The notes beneath the pieces were generated by a model. It did no database searches. It was not told the DNA's origin and saw nothing but the letters and a program-made list of their open reading frames with translations. A stretch of 64,000 bases of DNA from Moringa oleifera (taxonomy: Eukaryota > Streptophyta > Magnoliopsida > Brassicales > Moringaceae), in NCBI GenBank assembly GCA_021397835.1, contig JAJFZO010000566.1, forward strand, positions 3,720,001 through 3,784,000. Reading direction: 5' to 3'. Every line of letters starts with the position of its first letter. Position 1 is the stretch's first letter. Shown here piece after piece: positions 38,094-49,800 of this stretch. A program made the translations under genes and the position numbers.

Positions 38094-38941
38094 AACGTTG
38101 TCATCGGAGTCAAAACTTATTCCAAATCAGCTTTGAAGAAAGCAATTACTTTTAATTGAGTGAGACTTCTGCATTTCCAATCCTTTCTCCAATTTTTTCC
38201 AAGCATCCGCCTTTCTCTTGGTAGTTGTTTCTCCACCAATTACAATTCCTCCTTCCATCACATCAATCACCTTCCTTTCTTTATTGACTCCAGCTAAATA
38301 GGCTAGTATACGTGAAGAGGTTGGTTGTTGTTTTCCTTCTTGAGCAGGTTCACTTTTTGGTTCCCTAAAATGAGATGTTCTCTGGCTTTTTTTTTTTCAG
38401 AATCTGTCCTGGGGGACTTTGATCTTTTATTTGTTCTTCCTTCCTCCACCTTGGTTTTATCCATGTAACGAGAAAGGTGTCCTTGGTTCATATGACACTT
38501 CATTTCATTTTTCAAATCTCCATAATTTTCTGTATCATGTTCATGATCATTATGAAATATATAGAATTTCCTTCAATCGGAATGGCTTGAATCTATCAGC
38601 ATCTTACATGACTTTCTGGCCTTCGGATCACCTTGTATGATTGTTAGGATATGTTATTTGGATATTGTCAACAGGGTATTCTTCTTTTCATCTTTTTCAT
38701 TGTCTCTCCTTCTGAAACCTTCTACTCATGAGGAGCTTCTTCCACATTCCCGATTGCCACCTAAGGGTTCTTCCTTAGTCTGGGTCTGTGCGGTTAATCC
38801 TTCCTATATTAGCATTTGCTCTTACTTCTTTTTTTTTTTTTTTTATCATCTTCTTGATTAATGTACTTATCTGCTTTAGTGAGAAGACCGTCTATGTTTG
38901 CTAGCAAGTTCTTGCTCATGGAACGAGCAATCCAACAGACC

Positions 38942-39367
38942 TTACCTAACAAATGAAACAACTACCGTTTGCTCTAACTCCTTGATCTCCGAGGTAACTT
39001 CAGTAAATCTTCCCACGTAGTCTCTCAAGAATTCTCTCTGCCTTAGCTTGATTCGAAACAATTTGGATGAAGCCTTATTCATCATGCTGCTCACGAACCT
39101 TGCTAGGAAGAAGTACCCAAATGAATCGAAGTTGTCTATCATTCTAGGCTTCAAAGATGAACAGCATGCATCTGATGCTTTGATCACAGTAACAGAAAAT
39201 AATTTGCACATTTGTGCATCAATAAGCCCTTGAATAGACATCATAGTACTAAACCTCTCAAAGTGATTTATAGAATCAGAAGTTCCATCACATGGGTCAA
39301 TTTGAGGTATCTTGCATTTGTAAGGCATTGGGATCTGATGTATATTCCACTGCCTAACTATATTCAT
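38942..39367 (-). pseudogene. Gypsy gag fragment, 141 codons open
   Basis: The longest open piece of this element. It contains MPYKCKIPQIDPCDGTSD, FERFSTMMSIQG, LFSVTVIKASDAC, FFLARFVSS and REFLRDYVGRFTEV, all landmarks of the retrotransposon gag domain. Where the family has A..W, this copy has A..C. The region 38,303-38,515, rich in K/R and E, looks like the gag linker further downstream. Confidence 0.85.
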
Positions 39368-39998
39368 TTTGTTTCAGTCCAAACATTATCTCCATTTTCT
39401 GGTTAAGGAATTGGACTTGCTTTTCCAGTTTTTCATATTCTGCCTTATTTATTGGTGTCATCTCAGTTGTTTCGGTTGTTTTTTTCTTTCTTTTGGCAGA
39501 TTGACTCTACTTAAGGATACGAGGTGTTTTAGCCTCTTTGCCCTGATCATGATAGGAATTTTTTGGGTTAGTTTCTTTAGTGCCCTTCTGAAGATTTACC
39601 AGTTGAGGTGGATGAGACAGGTTTCCTACAGACATTTGCTGGCTAATATAACCACGAAGTAAATTGAAATGATCGATCAATTTCTTGTTTCAAAGGCGCA
39701 GGCAATATTCGAGGTCTTGCTAGGATTTGTTCTGAGAACTGTTGTGCAGGAATACCAGTGGGTACTGACATTAGAATGAGATGAGATTGTTGACTTGGTA
39801 TCATGGATCGAGTTAGCTGAGGTAGTCACGAAGGTAAAGCCAACATTAGAATGGCAGATGCGGTAAGGGATATGGAAGCAGAACAGAGGAGGAGTTGTAG
39901 GATACTCATTGACTAGAGACAATATCGAAGGTGGTTGAATTGGGAATATCATATTGGTTTAAAGATTTAGATGTCATTTACCACAGACGACGCTAATT

Positions 39999-40063
39999 TG
40001 TTGCTGCCAAAATATGATAGGAGAATTAAGTTCAAACCAGTGGCTTCAATAAAGAATGAAGAG
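39999..40063. repeat. LTR inner end shared with 33,867-33,931
   Basis: TGTTGC(T/G)GCCAAAAT(A/G)TG and then CAAACCAGTGGCTTCAATAA-type wording are shared by the two positions in the same orientation. Next to the 39,999 copy, the minus strand reads TAGCGTCGTCTGTGG, which resembles the TGGCGCCGTCTGTGG phrase found after the 5' LTR of many plant gypsy elements. Confidence 0.7.
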
Positions 40064-40265
40064 CTTCGTCAAATGGATACTGCACAAATTCAGAGAAACG
40101 ATAAGCATGAGGTGTCCTGAGAGCATCACTCTTTATGTTTAAGTCCCATATGAATTTTTGTAGCAAAACGTTAAAAGGAAATAAATGGCTTTGATTCTGA
40201 GAGATAATACTTCACATGTTGAGCTCATTAAACCAATCCAAACACAAAAATAATGGAATTCGTAC

Positions 40266-40480
40266 CTGAGAATCGCAATGCTCCATCAGAGTTCTCTCCC
40301 TCTCTCGGAGTTGCTTTTAGTTTCCGTCCCTTTTTCTTTTTCCTTCCAAATTTCCCTGGTCGTACTCTGACGACGTAATTTCTTCAAAAACACTGCAAAA
40401 CCTTTAGGCCGCGTTTGGCTGCCCTCCATAATTTCCACTATTTTTTTTAAAATAGAGAAGTCAATATCCACGGTATCCAC
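40266..40480 (-). other. Possible orphan first exon
   Basis: On the minus strand GCGATTCTCAG|GTACGAATTCC is a plausible splice donor preceded by GC-richer DNA with a 70-codon open frame (40,498-40,286), which resembles no family I know. The DNA downstream is gypsy element, so any partner exons were displaced or lost. It could also be part of the gypsy LTR or chance. Confidence 0.25.
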
Positions 40481-40499
40481 GTCATATGTGGGTCCCACA

Positions 40500-41480
40500 C
40501 AAGAAAGTCACCCATATATAATATTTTTCCATTTTGGGTTTTTTTTTTTCCCTTAAAATCTTTATACTATACCCAATTAGGCAAAAGGCATCCTCGTCGT
40601 CGTCAGCTTTGTCCACACCTCGGGTGTATTTACTAAATTCAGATGAGGTTGGGCCAAAAACCAAACATGGTATATTGTTACCCACATGGAAAATTATGCA
40701 GATATAGTAATCCTATGCCTCCATGGGCAAGTACCCCACACACAAAAAAAAAAAAGTCTGATTTTTGAATGATCTTTAAAAATTTGAAAAAATTATAACA
40801 TTATTGATAATTTATAATTCACCCAAAAAATTAAATTACGTTTTGTTTGTAACTTTTACAAAAACAAAATTCTTAATATATTGGAAGTTATCAAGATAAT
40901 TACTATTAATTCTTAAAAATTCTGTAAATAGAATTTGAAACAAATATCATTTCAAAAGGTTGATATCTCTTTGTAATTTGAAATATTATTGTTCAAAAAA
41001 AAAATGCATAAGTTGGACAACACCATCATGCAATTTGGTTTTTGAATACTTACATTTTTTATACATTGAAAAAAAAAAGTGTTACGTTTATTTCACTCCA
41101 ATATAGTAGAGTTTTGGAATATGGATTGAATACAAAAACATTATCCGATATGAAAGAATTTTTTTTCTGATATTGTTTTTGTGAACTTGAAATAGAGATG
41201 GTATAATTTTGTTTTGTGTTATTATGTATTTACTCATTTTATAATTAAGTAACCAATAAAGTTAAACGTAATTTGATTTAATTATTTTTATTAATCAAAA
41301 AATTATAGAATTTTAAATATAAATAATATATTTTTATTTTTTCCTCTCAAAACAAGATAAATATTATATTACTTTATTATTTATGGTAAGTTGAATGATG
41401 ATTTTTTAATAAAAAATTATATATATATATTATTGTTGTTTTACCATTTTTGACTCTCTAGACAATAGTTTTTTCATATC
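40500..41480. promoter_or_regulatory. Upstream region of the IDM1-like gene
   Basis: AT-rich DNA without coding potential between the possible orphan exon and the IDM1-like 5' UTR. A 12-A run lies near 40,743. No specific cis-element is called. Confidence 0.35.
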
Positions 41481-41632
41481 TCAAATCTTAATTCTCTCCA
41501 TATTAGAAGAATTGTTTTAGGTTATCCGTAATATCTTTCATTTTTACTTTGCCCGCCGCCAATCCTTTCTAAATCTCTCCTTTGATTGAGCCGATCTTTA
41601 TCCATATAAACAGACTAGTTCTTATATTGCTG
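41480..41632 (+). other. Candidate 5' UTR exon of the IDM1-like gene
   Basis: ATTGCTG|GTAAGTTA at 41,632 is a strong donor, preceded by CT-rich leader-like DNA. The matching acceptor is TTGTTGCAG at 43,018-43,026, giving a 5' UTR intron of about 1.4 kb. The transcription start is not determined. Confidence 0.5.
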
Positions 41633-43026
41633 GTAAGTTATATTTTATTATGTTAATCTAATCTTTGAAACAGTATAACTTTTTTTTTTCGATCGACTCT
41701 GTTCAATGTTTGATTTTCTTAATATGAATAATCTATATATTGAATGCGTATATCTGATATAATAATTTTTCTAAAATTTTTGGTATTTGATATCTTAATA
41801 AAATTTAGGTTGCAAAGATACTCTAAAGTTTCGATTATTTTGACTTTGGTGCTGAGTTAGAAATCTAAATTGACAACGCTCTTGAAATAGTTGAAGGTAA
41901 TTTTCTATTCTCGTTATAATCTATGAAATTATAAAATTATCATGTATATTCTTCTATTCTATGTATAAAATAATTAAATTATTTATTTATATGAATATTG
42001 ATTTAAATTATCTATAAATTGAGTCAATTAAATAAAATTATTACATGATTAAAGAAAAAATTATTTTTATTTCTCACGTTTGTGCTAAATATTTTAATTT
42101 GATTGTAATTAGATTTCTTGTGTTATTTTATTTTATCATTATTAAATGATTTATTTTATATATTTTTATAGATCTTTAATTATGGACAGATTTGTGTTAG
42201 CTATGTACGGAGTGTGATTATTTTTATGTTTCTCATGTTTATTTCATGCATCACTTATGCACATTTGTCATAATATTCTTGTTTGTTTAATATATTATTG
42301 AAATATTTTTTATTTTTTATTTTTTTTAAATTCAAAACTCAGATTTCTCGTATGTGATTGATTTTTTTTTAAACAATACATATTTATACATTTTCAAATT
42401 TTGTGTATTGATACTATAAATAATAATTTTTTCAAAATTTAAAAAATTTTCTTGTTGTATTTCAATCAAAAAAGAGAAAATTTAGTTAATTATTTTCCGA
42501 TACACATCATTATAGGACTTTTAAGAACACGACATCTAATTTTGAAAACCAACTTTATTAATATCTGTAAAGTCTTTAATATAAGTTTGTATCTCATATA
42601 ATATAAAGGATCGTAGCTTGAAAATCATTTTTATTTTTTAAATCTGAAAAGCTTTTTTTTTTTTTGAAAAAACGATTTAATTTTTGACATTAGTATATGA
42701 TTTGCAATCATAAGTTATGTGGTTCCTTTTGTATACATAGTTTTGGCTCCCTCCACTTCATTATTTATATCTTAGTTAAGACTAACGTTAATTTTACTTG
42801 AATTCTCTTTTACATCAATCTTTTCTGTACAAAAAAAAAGTCTTATTATATTTGGATTAATTAAGCTCTTTCGTTGTTAAAAAAAAAAAAAAATTGGCAT
42901 GGAAACAAATCAAAATTGTTTTAAGATTTATAAAACCATGATTTTTTATTCTTTTTCTGGACGGAACCAGTTTTGTTTTCTCATAGTTTATGATTTTTAA
43001 TGCCTGTTTCTCTTTTATTGTTGCAG

Positions 43027-43080
43027 GTATTCATTTTCTTGCCAGAAAAGAAAGTTTCCAAACAAAAAGGAAAAAGAAAA
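43027..43080 (+). other. 5' UTR of the IDM1-like gene before the start codon
   Basis: This follows a TTGTTGCAG acceptor. An in-frame ATG at 43,000 lies within the intron, so the ATG at 43,081 is preferred. It begins MPNYDLRKK. Confidence 0.6.
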
Positions 43081-45793
43081 ATGCCCAATTACGATTTGAG
43101 AAAGAAAAATAAAAATGTGAACTACTATGAGGGGACAGGTTCAGACAGTGAGAACAGTGATTTGACAGAAACTGATTCTGATTATGAAAGGAAGACACCC
43201 AGGAGAAGGGCGAGATCACTTCATGATGTAGAAATACTAATGGACTATACGGGCGTTGACAGTTGCGTCAGGGAAGTGGCAAGAAGGCGAGGACGCTCTT
43301 CAAGGAGGAGGATTGGGGGAGCAGGAGAGGAAACTGCAAGACCTCGAAGTAGGACTCCTGGCAGGAGGAGGAGGTATGGTTTCCGTTCACAACATGAAGC
43401 TGGTTCTTCCAGAAGGAACAGGAAGATGACAATCCTGTCATGGTTGGTGGATCTGAAAATCATCCAGGACGGAGCAAAGGTTTGGTATGTGGACCAAACC
43501 AGAGAACGGGTTGTCCTGGAAGGACATGTAAGAGTGGATTGTATACAGTGTGGCTGCTGCAATCAAGAGGTCAGCGTCTGGAAGTTCGAGATACATGCAC
43601 GTAGTGATCTCAGGAGGCCTTACGAGAACATTTTCATAGCAGAAACCCAGCATTCCCTTCTGCAATGCCAGATTGAAGCCTGGCGTCTAGAGGCCGTAGT
43701 GGCTCCCCGTGGATTTAATCTTTATAGGCCTCAAGAAGATGCTGCTGACATTTATGATGACGTCTGCACAATCTGTGCAGACGGTGGAGAGCTCCTCTGC
43801 TGTGAGAACTGCCCCTCAACATTCCATTATTCTTGCATGGGGTTGGAGGTGAGATAGAACCAACTCTTTTCCTCTTTTCTTTTGCAATCACTTATCCTTC
43901 TAGCTTTCATGTATTTCATGTTTTTCATCACAGGCTATACCTCAGGAGGAATGGTTGTGCCCCTACTGTGTGTGCAAATTCTGTGGAAATGGTGCTGCAG
44001 CCGGTTATCTTCAAGAATGTATTCAGTGTGAAAAGAAATGTACGTGGAATTTCTATTTATGCTCCATTGCATTCAAGATTGAATAGTTGCCCATAGTTAT
44101 ACCTCATCTACTCTTAGTGTGATAAGCCATTAATGGAGTTATGACTTTTTGCTTGTTGTAGTTCACTGGCAGTGTTTCTGTGAAAGAGAACATTTAGATC
44201 TTAACTATTCATACATCCCCTACTGTGGAAGCAGCTGCAGAGAGGTACTTTTTCTTATATTTGATTGTAATGCTTAGTTCCATAACTTTGCTTGGTCACG
44301 AGCTTAGTGCCAATTATATTGGCAAATAACTTCCTTGAGGAATATTACCATATGGGTTGGAAAGAAAAAATTGAAAATCCAGCATTTAGTATCACTTATA
44401 AAAATCTTGATCAATTCAACATGGCTGACCTGTGATGTTGTGAAGATACATGAAAAGCTGCTTGCTATTTTGGATGTCAAACATATCGTTGAGGATAAAT
44501 ACTCGTGGAGTCTACTTCACTACGTGGAGCCAGAGTCAGGTGCTGGTTTGAACGAGAAGGAAAGAATAGAGAACAACTCGAAGCTCGCTATTGCATGGAG
44601 GATCCTGGACGAGACTTTTGAGCCAAATATTGATAGGCATACGGGTGTAAATGTAACTCAAAGTGTGGTCTATCATCGTGGGTAAGCACTTCTGAGACCT
44701 AATCATTGCATTCCTCAGAAACCTTTTCGGTTTTCTAGGATATCAAGCAACATATAAATCAGAAAAAATATATATTGCAATGCATTTCTATATATTGTAA
44801 TGCGTTTTCTTTCTTTGATTCAGCTGACACCTTGCCTTTGCTTGATCTAACCTGTTGTGTGATATAATGCATTTCTTGACATAATGGAGCAGTCATTTTT
44901 CAGTCACAGAATCATCTTTGTCACTGAAATCTGAGAAGAAACTTGGAAGAGAACAACTTGGGAATCAATTATCTGTTTGTTCATGTTTTCTTTCTTACAG
45001 GTCCAATTTGAACAGGCTGAACTTCAGTGGTTTCTATACAGCTATCCTGGAGGGAGATGATGAGATAATTTCTGTTGCATCCCTTAGGTATCTTCATAAG
45101 TTGTATTACTTTCAATTTTGTCATCACTTTATGATACAAATAGAGCCTGTTTCACTTGGTTCGATCATTGTATAGGATACACGGAAGCGAGCTAGCTGAG
45201 ATGCCATTCATGGCGACCCGTGAAGCTTACAGGAAGAAGAAAATGTCAACCAGGCTGCAGGCTGCCATTGAATCTGTAAGCTGATGAAATCTGCTGTTTT
45301 ACATTTTGGGCACTCATTAGACCTTGGCCTGTCTGAAACTGGATCCTGACGCCGATGTGAATTTCCAGGTTCTTAGTTTTCTCAAAATAAAAAAAGTTGT
45401 GATCCCATCCGTCCCGCATCTCGTCTGGATGTGGACGAGGAAGTACGAATTCTCTCCGATGGACGATGAATCGATGAGAGAACTGTTTCAATACAATACT
45501 CTGATGTTTCCTGGAACTGTCAGGTTACAGAAAGCATTGATCAGAGGAAACAATGCAGGAGCTAGTCCTCCAGGTTTTTCTCTCTCCTCTGAAAGTTATA
45601 GGCACAATGTTTCATCCATTGGCATGACTCTTTTTAACACTTTTTCCAACTTTCTTCAGCAGCTGTGCAGGCAAGAGAAGAAGAAAACAATGAGAATCAG
45701 ACTGATAATGTGCCTCCGGAGAGCACACCTGCAATGCTCATAGACCTGAATGCTGAGCCTCCTCAAGACAACGAGGAGCAGATTGACGGGTGA
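43081..45793 (+). CDS. IDM1-like PHD-finger / acetyltransferase-like protein, 571 aa
   Basis: Eight coding exons: 43,081-43,848; 43,934-44,039; 44,162-44,244; 44,446-44,681; 45,001-45,087; 45,176-45,275; 45,369-45,573; 45,663-45,793. All are GT-AG and phase-consistent. The N-terminus is basic and Arg-rich. Residues about 116-200 match the TPL-binding-type (TDBD) domain of this family ([28 protein letters not shown]). The C4HC3 PHD finger uses C229, C232, C241, C244, H249, C252, C265 and C268. Residues about 320-535 match the C-terminal GNAT-like region. Relatives such as IDM1/ROS4 bind chromatin and acetylate H3 to promote DNA demethylation. The family's RRQGM-type acetyl-CoA loop reads [10 protein letters not shown] (445-454), so catalysis is doubtful. 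DLNAEPP at 556-562 is an EAR-type repression motif. The protein is shorter than IDM1. The exon 4 acceptor is the weakest. Confidence 0.88.
45657..45663 (+). other. Tandem NAGNAG acceptor of exon 8
   Basis: TTCTTCAGCAG|CTGTG offers two acceptors 3 bp apart. Use of the first adds one alanine and keeps the frame. Confidence 0.7.
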
Positions 45794-46812
45794 TGGAATC
45801 CAGAGGAGACGGCATTGTTTTCCAGTGTAACTGCTGTGCTGGAAAATGCTGTCCGCTGTTGAGATGTACTGAATTGATGCTGTTGCTGCTCTTCAACTAT
45901 TTGGAAAACTATTTTTTTGAACACAGAATATGCTCCACATGGTTTATCTTTCAGAACCACAGATGTTGTCGTCATATTTGATATCTAGTTGCAGGGATGT
46001 AACATTTTCAGGTACCCTTAACTTACATGGGTGTACATCAAGTATGTACAAAACTTCTTGACCAGCCAGAGATTTTTTTTGATTAAGTTGTGAGCATGTC
46101 CTGATGAATTTTCTTGCTTGAAATATCATTATATGTGAATGGTTCTTGTGTCTGCAGGCAGAAGACCAGGCTGAAGGTGAGATTGAATCTTGGTTTGTCT
46201 TTGCTTTGCTTGGTTAACCCAGTTTTCTTAGACTTTCTCCATGTTTTCCTGGAAAAAATTTGCAGCCAACTCAGGGTGGTCAATGGCTCACATCTCACAG
46301 CCCGTGAACCTGATCCTACTTGGAGCAAACGTAACAGGTTTAGGCTTGTTCATCCAAACAAATGGGTCCAGTAGGATCAACATGCTAGTTGACCCAATAA
46401 CTTTTTGAATGTAATTGTTGGTTTTTCCTTAAACTTCTGATGTAGCCTCTTTAGTTTTTAAAAAGGCTGATCCATAAAGTTAAAACTAGGATCTGAGCCG
46501 GGTCAACCAGAGTTCAATGGAACATCCTGCTGCCTCCTGACTGAATCAGTACAAAAAGAACCTGAATGAACTCAAATGGCACTCACGAATCTTAAAACCC
46601 TTTTCTAGGTAAAGTTTTCCGATAGAAATGCCTTCACTGAATAAGATTACTGCAATGAGCACAAGGCTCATGTACTCTTCTATGTTCTATGAGATTACTA
46701 TAATGAGAAGAATGTCGGCTCCATCTCCAGCCAACAAAAGTAAAATTAGGGAAAAATCATTACAAGGTCCATGTTACCCCCAATATGCTCAAAACAAACT
46801 ATGGTCTCCTTT
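45794..46812. other. Convergent intergenic region and 3' UTRs
   Basis: About 1.0 kb lies between the stop codon of the IDM1-like gene (plus strand) and that of VRN2 (minus strand). Both 3' UTRs must lie here and may overlap. Short open frames here (for example 46,114-46,374) have no family features. Confidence 0.6.
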
Positions 46813-49800
46813 TTAAGCAGTTGGAGCATCTGCAGCAGTTGGAGCAACTGAACCGGTTGGAGCATCTGAGGCAGTAGGAGCATCCGGACCATTTGGAGCA
46901 TCCAAACCATTTGGAGCATCTGAAGCAGTTGGAGCAGATGGAGCAGCTGAAGCAGATGGAGCATCTGATCCCTCATTCTTGAATCGCTCAAGTATCAGAC
47001 TGCAGTTGTTAAATGTGCAGGCATCAACAAGCCCATGATTCCAGAGTTTGATCATGAAAAATTTCCAGCACCTGCACCCATCAGCATGTTTTAAGTACAG
47101 AGATCCAAAATAAGGGGGCAAAAGATGCAATGCTCGTTCAAGAAGACAAGTTGTGGAGCTACTAATGTAGGTTAATACAAACAGAAAGGTGATGTCATGA
47201 AATTATAATTAAGAATGTGAACAAGAAAGCCAGCTGATGATTTTTCAACTTAGCAACATTGCAACAGAAGGTGATAGCCCAGTACAGACTAAGTTGATTC
47301 CCATTCACAACTTTATACAGGATACTTAATTTGATGGCCAGAACATTGGTTTTATAACTAGTAATGTAAGAATGCAAGTGTGTGAATGAAGAACAAATAA
47401 TTTAATCTAAGATCAGCGTAACAAGTTTCGAAGCTTTTTCAACAAATGGGGGATGACACACTTTACTATTGTTCTTGTGCATGTACAATGCTTTGTAGTC
47501 ATAATATGATTTGACACAGGTTCATATGAGTTCCATACAACAGGCATTAAACTAAATCAGAACGCACAATTTGAAACTGAAAAATAGTGGATTCAGAAAT
47601 GTGCATAATGTTGATTTAGGTTAATATGGATCTAGCAAGATGAATGAGTGAAGTCATTTGAAATCAGTGGTCAAAGTCAGAAAAGCAAAAGTTTAGTAAG
47701 AATACTACCAAAACAGAGGCTGATTGTTAACCAACTCTTTCCCATGAAGTCTTGAAAATGCTTCACATGCCCATGGAACATGACCATCTGCAATAACCCT
47801 GCCACGAAAACAAAGATATTTCAAAGTGAAAGCCGTAGAGAAGTTTTGTGGTGCAACTCAGGTTCAAGCAAGTTCCCTAAATCATCTTCACATACAACAC
47901 TCAAACAGAAAAGCAATAAAAGAAGACAAGAGAAAGCTTAAATGGCAAACAGTCAGTACCTTTGCTTTCTCACAAATGAGTTCCACATATGCATAAGTTG
48001 CTTCTCATCTTTGCTAACATCCACAAAATCATCAAGCATCTGCAACATACCAGTTTGATGTTATCCTCCAAGTTCTCAAAGAAACTAAAGCAGGTCAATC
48101 ATATTCGACACAGAAAACAGAGGACATATTCATAGCAACAAAGTCAAAGTAAAATGGGGTCTTCCAATACAAGATGTTAACATGGAGTGAATTACAATTC
48201 AATAATGGTTCACAAAAAGAGAACTCAGTGGTATGGCTCAAATAGATCACAGAAGTCATTGGAACCATTTGTTTGCCTGAAAATGATTAGAAATAGTCCC
48301 ACATGATACTGATGTAGGAAAAGAAGGAAAGTAAGAAAAAAATTAGGGAAAGTACAAAAACAATAGGGATTTGGGAAAAATTAGGGTTTTAAGAAGACCA
48401 AAGAAGGAGAAGAAAAGAACAAATGAGGACCTCAAGTTAAACAACAAAGATGTTGGATCTGAAAACACTGAATTATCAAATTATAGCCTGGCAAATCTTT
48501 CTCAAACATTTTTTGATTTGATAACTGAAATATCCGGGTTGAGGAATCAGACTAACGGATGGGGGATCCAACCTCCTCGAGTTTTTCTCAAACATTAGAC
48601 TGGTCTAAGAATTTATAACCATCAAATGTTAATAGAAATAGAAAATCTAAAGTCTTAATAGAAACAGAACAAATAGAAATAAAAAACCTGAAGTTCTTAT
48701 AGGAATTGAATTAATAGAAATAGGATGCCTAAGTCCTAAAACGGATTTCATAACAAAAGAAAACATAATTTTCTCAATTTCGGATTAAAAGGAAATACAG
48801 CCCTTTTCCTAATTTCAGGATTTAAGGCTGCAATAGGTTTTCCTAAAGTCCTTAATCGTTCCTTCACCAGGTACTCATACGAATCATTTTGTTCCAAAGT
48901 TTGGCCAGCAAAAATAGAACCAGATGAAAATAAGGAGATGACATGTTAAATGCTACCAAAGCAGGATCCGAGGAGGGATGAGTAGATAAGGTCCTGTCCA
49001 GCAGCACTTTTGCACGGCATTACCCTAAAGAGCCATACCTGCTCTTGCTTCCTTAATTGAGAGGGTGTTTACAGGTGGACCAGATAATTGCTCTTATAAT
49101 AAAACCAGGCATTCAAAGTCCTAACAAACAATGAGTCTAATTCATCATGCTGATTTACAGAATCTCTATCTCCTATATAATCAAACACCTTTCAAAGAAA
49201 TGCAACAAATGACCTTGTTAGTAAATTTTCTGAAATGCAAGAGGCTTCCTCAAAACTCAGCTTAAGGCAAAGGCTGAAAGACCAAATGTTGAATTTGATG
49301 CCAATGCTTTTAAGTGCAAGAAGCACATCCCAGGTTGAAGACTTAACCAATGCCAGAGGGAGGTGCATATATTACTAAAGCGGGTCTATCTATGGAATTA
49401 TTATACTTTGACTTGACTAATTACTTCACTTTGACTATTTACTTCACCAACAATGGTAACGTACCAAATATTGTTGACATCTCTTCCAATACATCAGTAA
49501 CATTAATGGTTGTGTTACTAGGCTCTTGAAGGAGTTCACATCAACAACCAAAAGTTATGATTTTCCATCATCATTTTGCAAAACCATGTCCAAACTGAAG
49601 TTCCCATTAAACAAAGCAGTTTTCTCTTCATCAATGCATTGACAAGCTAATGGCATTGGAATCAAAGCACAGGTAACCAATAAATTTTCAGAATTTCAAG
49701 TTATGATGATTCAGACTATTGAATTTTAGCATATCATTCGTATTTGACAAGAGTTCCTAATAAAAGTACATTTCACAAACAGTTAAAGAAAAAACAGATT

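Larger units (their letters stand above)
33867..40270 (-). mobile_element. Decayed Ty3/gypsy retrotransposon
   Basis: Minus-strand order at descending coordinates is a primer-site region (about 39,980-39,996), gag (39,367-38,942), protease (38,093-37,878), reverse transcriptase and RNase H (about 37,380-36,200) and integrase (about 35,400-34,440). RT-before-integrase order marks Ty3/gypsy. The plus-strand sequences TGTTGCGGCCAAAATG at 33,867 and TGTTGCTGCCAAAATA at 39,999 begin about 65 bp of shared sequence and are taken as the inner end of the 5' LTR (39,999) and its copy in the 3' LTR (33,867). Beyond that the LTRs no longer match, so the outer limit near 40,270 is a guess. Confidence 0.8.

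Noticed and set aside
17600..39367. Endogenous plant pararetrovirus as the source of the RT sequences
   Set aside because: Domain order, LTR ends, target duplication and tRNA-type primer sites fit copia, gypsy and LINE elements. No movement-protein-like or coat-protein-like segment was seen.
43000..43080. ATG at 43,000 as the start of the IDM1-like protein
   Set aside because: It lies upstream of a good 3' splice site ending at 43,026, so it is probably intronic.
46746..46991. 81-residue Leu/Gln/Met-rich open frame on the minus strand
   Set aside because: It is the shifted-frame reading of the VRN2 18-bp DAP repeat and shows only the repeat periodicity.
48371..48598. 75-codon Lys-rich plus-strand open frame in a VRN2 intron
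   Set aside because: No family features, inside an intron on the opposite strand, in LTR-like DNA.
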